Positions 62,199 through 63,305 of a stretch of DNA of 63,305 nt are shown here, piece after piece. Made by a program: the position numbers and the translations under genes. Source of the DNA: Diphasiastrum complanatum (Eukaryota; Streptophyta; Lycopodiopsida; Lycopodiales; Lycopodiaceae); the NCBI GenBank assembly GCA_029204225.1, contig MU832984.1, positions 1 to 63,305 of the forward strand, written 5' to 3'. The notes under the pieces were generated by a model that made no database searches, was not told the origin of the DNA, and worked only from the letters and a program-made list of their open reading frames with translations. Position 1 is the first letter of the stretch, and each line of letters opens with the position of its first letter.

Positions 62199-62510
62199 GT
62201 AGGTAATTGCTTCGGCTGATTTTTGGGCCTTTTTGGGCATATATTATTTTGCATAATATAGGGCCCATCTCTTTTTACTCGTTTTAGAGGAGAGCGTGAA
62301 CGCGGTCTTTTAATGTGAATGTGAGAGAGAGAGAGAGAGAGAGAACGCAGTAGAGAGAGAAAGAGCATGAACGAACACAGTAGAGAGAGAAAGAGTGTGA
62401 ACGCAATAGAGAGAGAGGGGTAGGGAGAGAGAGAGCGGGGTAGAGAGAGAGCAAGGTAGAGAGAGAAAGAGCGCAGGAGAGAGAGCACGAGAGAGGGAAA
62501 GGGAGAGCGC

Positions 62511-62566
<56 letters not shown>

Positions 62567-62674
62567 ACTAGAGAGAGAAAGATGGAGAGAGAGAGAGAGA
62601 GACAGAGAGCGCGGGAGAGAGGGAGAAAAGAAACGTGAGAGAGAGAGAGAGGGGGGGAGGGAGAGAGAAACAGC

Positions 62675-62768
<94 letters not shown>

Positions 62769-62788
62769 CGGGAAGGAGAGAGAGAGCG

Positions 62789-62845
<57 letters not shown>

Positions 62846-63069
62846 CGCAAGGAGAGAGTGAGCGCGAGAGAGGAGAGAGAGGGCGTAGGAGAGAGGGAGA
62901 GGGAGAGACGTCAAAAAAATCAGCCGAATGGCAATTACTTGAGGTAATGGTCCATTGGTCGGACCATTACCACAAATAATCCGGTCCCCGAACTGCTCGT
63001 GGCCTCCGCCACTCGCTGTCGGGTCCTGGATTATTTATGGTAATGGCCCTCCCAATGGCCATTACCTAC
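62199..63069. mobile_element. Foldback, MITE-like element carrying a GA/CT array
   Basis: The outer ends are GTAGGTAAT (62199..62207) and ATTACCTAC (63061..63069), exact inverted copies. The inner arms 62199..62224 and 62913..62938 pair over about 22 of 26 positions (GGTAATTGC, TTCGGCTGATTTTT). At the right end 62943..62988 pairs with 63022..63066, and each arm itself folds (GGTAATGGTCC/GGACCATTACC; GGTAATGGCC/GGCCATTACC). No transposase is encoded. TA at each end could be a Stowaway-type duplication. Confidence 0.65.
62322..62908. repeat. GA/CT-rich array of about 590 bp
   Basis: Purine-only GA repeats on the plus strand, interrupted by GCG, GCA and AAAGA variants. Long uninterrupted GA runs lie near 62516..62565 and 62681..62762. 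The long Ser-Leu or Arg-Glu frames through it are repeat artefacts. It lies within the inner inverted arms of the foldback element and upstream of the Mpv17 start. Confidence 0.95.
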
Positions 63070-63305
63070 TACATAACTATTGCGCATCCCTAGTAATGAG
63101 GCGCCTCGTAACTATGTGATCATCGGGTTGGACTTACACACGCAGGGTGCCAAATCCCTCTCAGTTATTAACTAGGGTTAGGGTTGCCTTGGGATCTACA
63201 AACCCTCCAACAGTTCTCAAGTGTTGAGCTACTTGGTGTCAATACTAGGAGATTGTCAATTTTTGGTGAATTCATGGTCATTTTCTTGTGTTAAGTAGAT
63301 CTAGA
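63070..63305. other. Right end of window, no gene seen
   Basis: AT-rich sequence with AACTAGGGTTAGGGTTGCC near 63171, a single telomere-like motif pair. No open frame or domain recognised. Confidence 0.5.

Noticed and set aside
63171-63190. Telomere-like TAGGGTTAGGG at the right end
   Set aside because: Only about two units are present, too few to call an interstitial telomeric repeat.

Overview
The window reads as nuclear DNA from a land plant. It is AT-rich, its genes are split by GT-AG introns, and it is crowded with Ty1/copia and Ty3/gypsy LTR retrotransposons and long GA/CT arrays. Nothing bacterial, plastid or mitochondrial was recognised. The very long retrotransposon-filled introns recall large plant genomes such as gymnosperms, ferns or homosporous lycophytes, but the lineage cannot be fixed from sequence alone.

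Two host genes can be assembled exon by exon, both on the minus strand. The first is a 9-exon secreted or vacuolar acid lipase (994..3769; 401 codons plus stop) with an intact Ser-Asp-His triad. The second is an Mpv17/PMP22-family membrane protein whose four exons lie at 62084..61698, 61546..61294, 47311..47187 and 24789..24694. All its exon phases agree, giving 286 residues. It therefore spans about 37.4 kb, with introns of 151 bp, 13,982 bp and 22,397 bp. Most of the window is intron of this one gene.

Between the two genes (about 4.9-21.2 kb) lies a graveyard of copia elements (Copia-1 to Copia-4) and gypsy gag/protease pieces, many nested and all broken. From 21.2 to 24.4 kb no gene is recognised, only small repeats and a possible poly(A) site. 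Intron 3 of the Mpv17 gene holds a 20.3-kb gypsy locus (Gypsy-2, 25934..46228, flanked by CAACA). Inside it sit Copia-5, Copia-6, Copia-8 and the 3' part of another gypsy-like element (Gypsy-3) with an orphan ORF. Copia-6 is itself split by Copia-7 (31374..37608), an intact young copia element with indistinguishable 736-bp LTRs, a perfect ATTTG duplication and an uninterrupted 1,329-codon gag-pol.

Intron 2 holds minus-strand copia remnants (Copia-9, -10, -11, -13, -15), a solo LTR (Copia-12), a plus-strand fragment (Copia-14), dinucleotide arrays and a 590-bp unidentified coding-like insert in Copia-11. Immediately upstream of the Mpv17 start lies a foldback, MITE-like element that carries a roughly 590-bp GA/CT-rich array.
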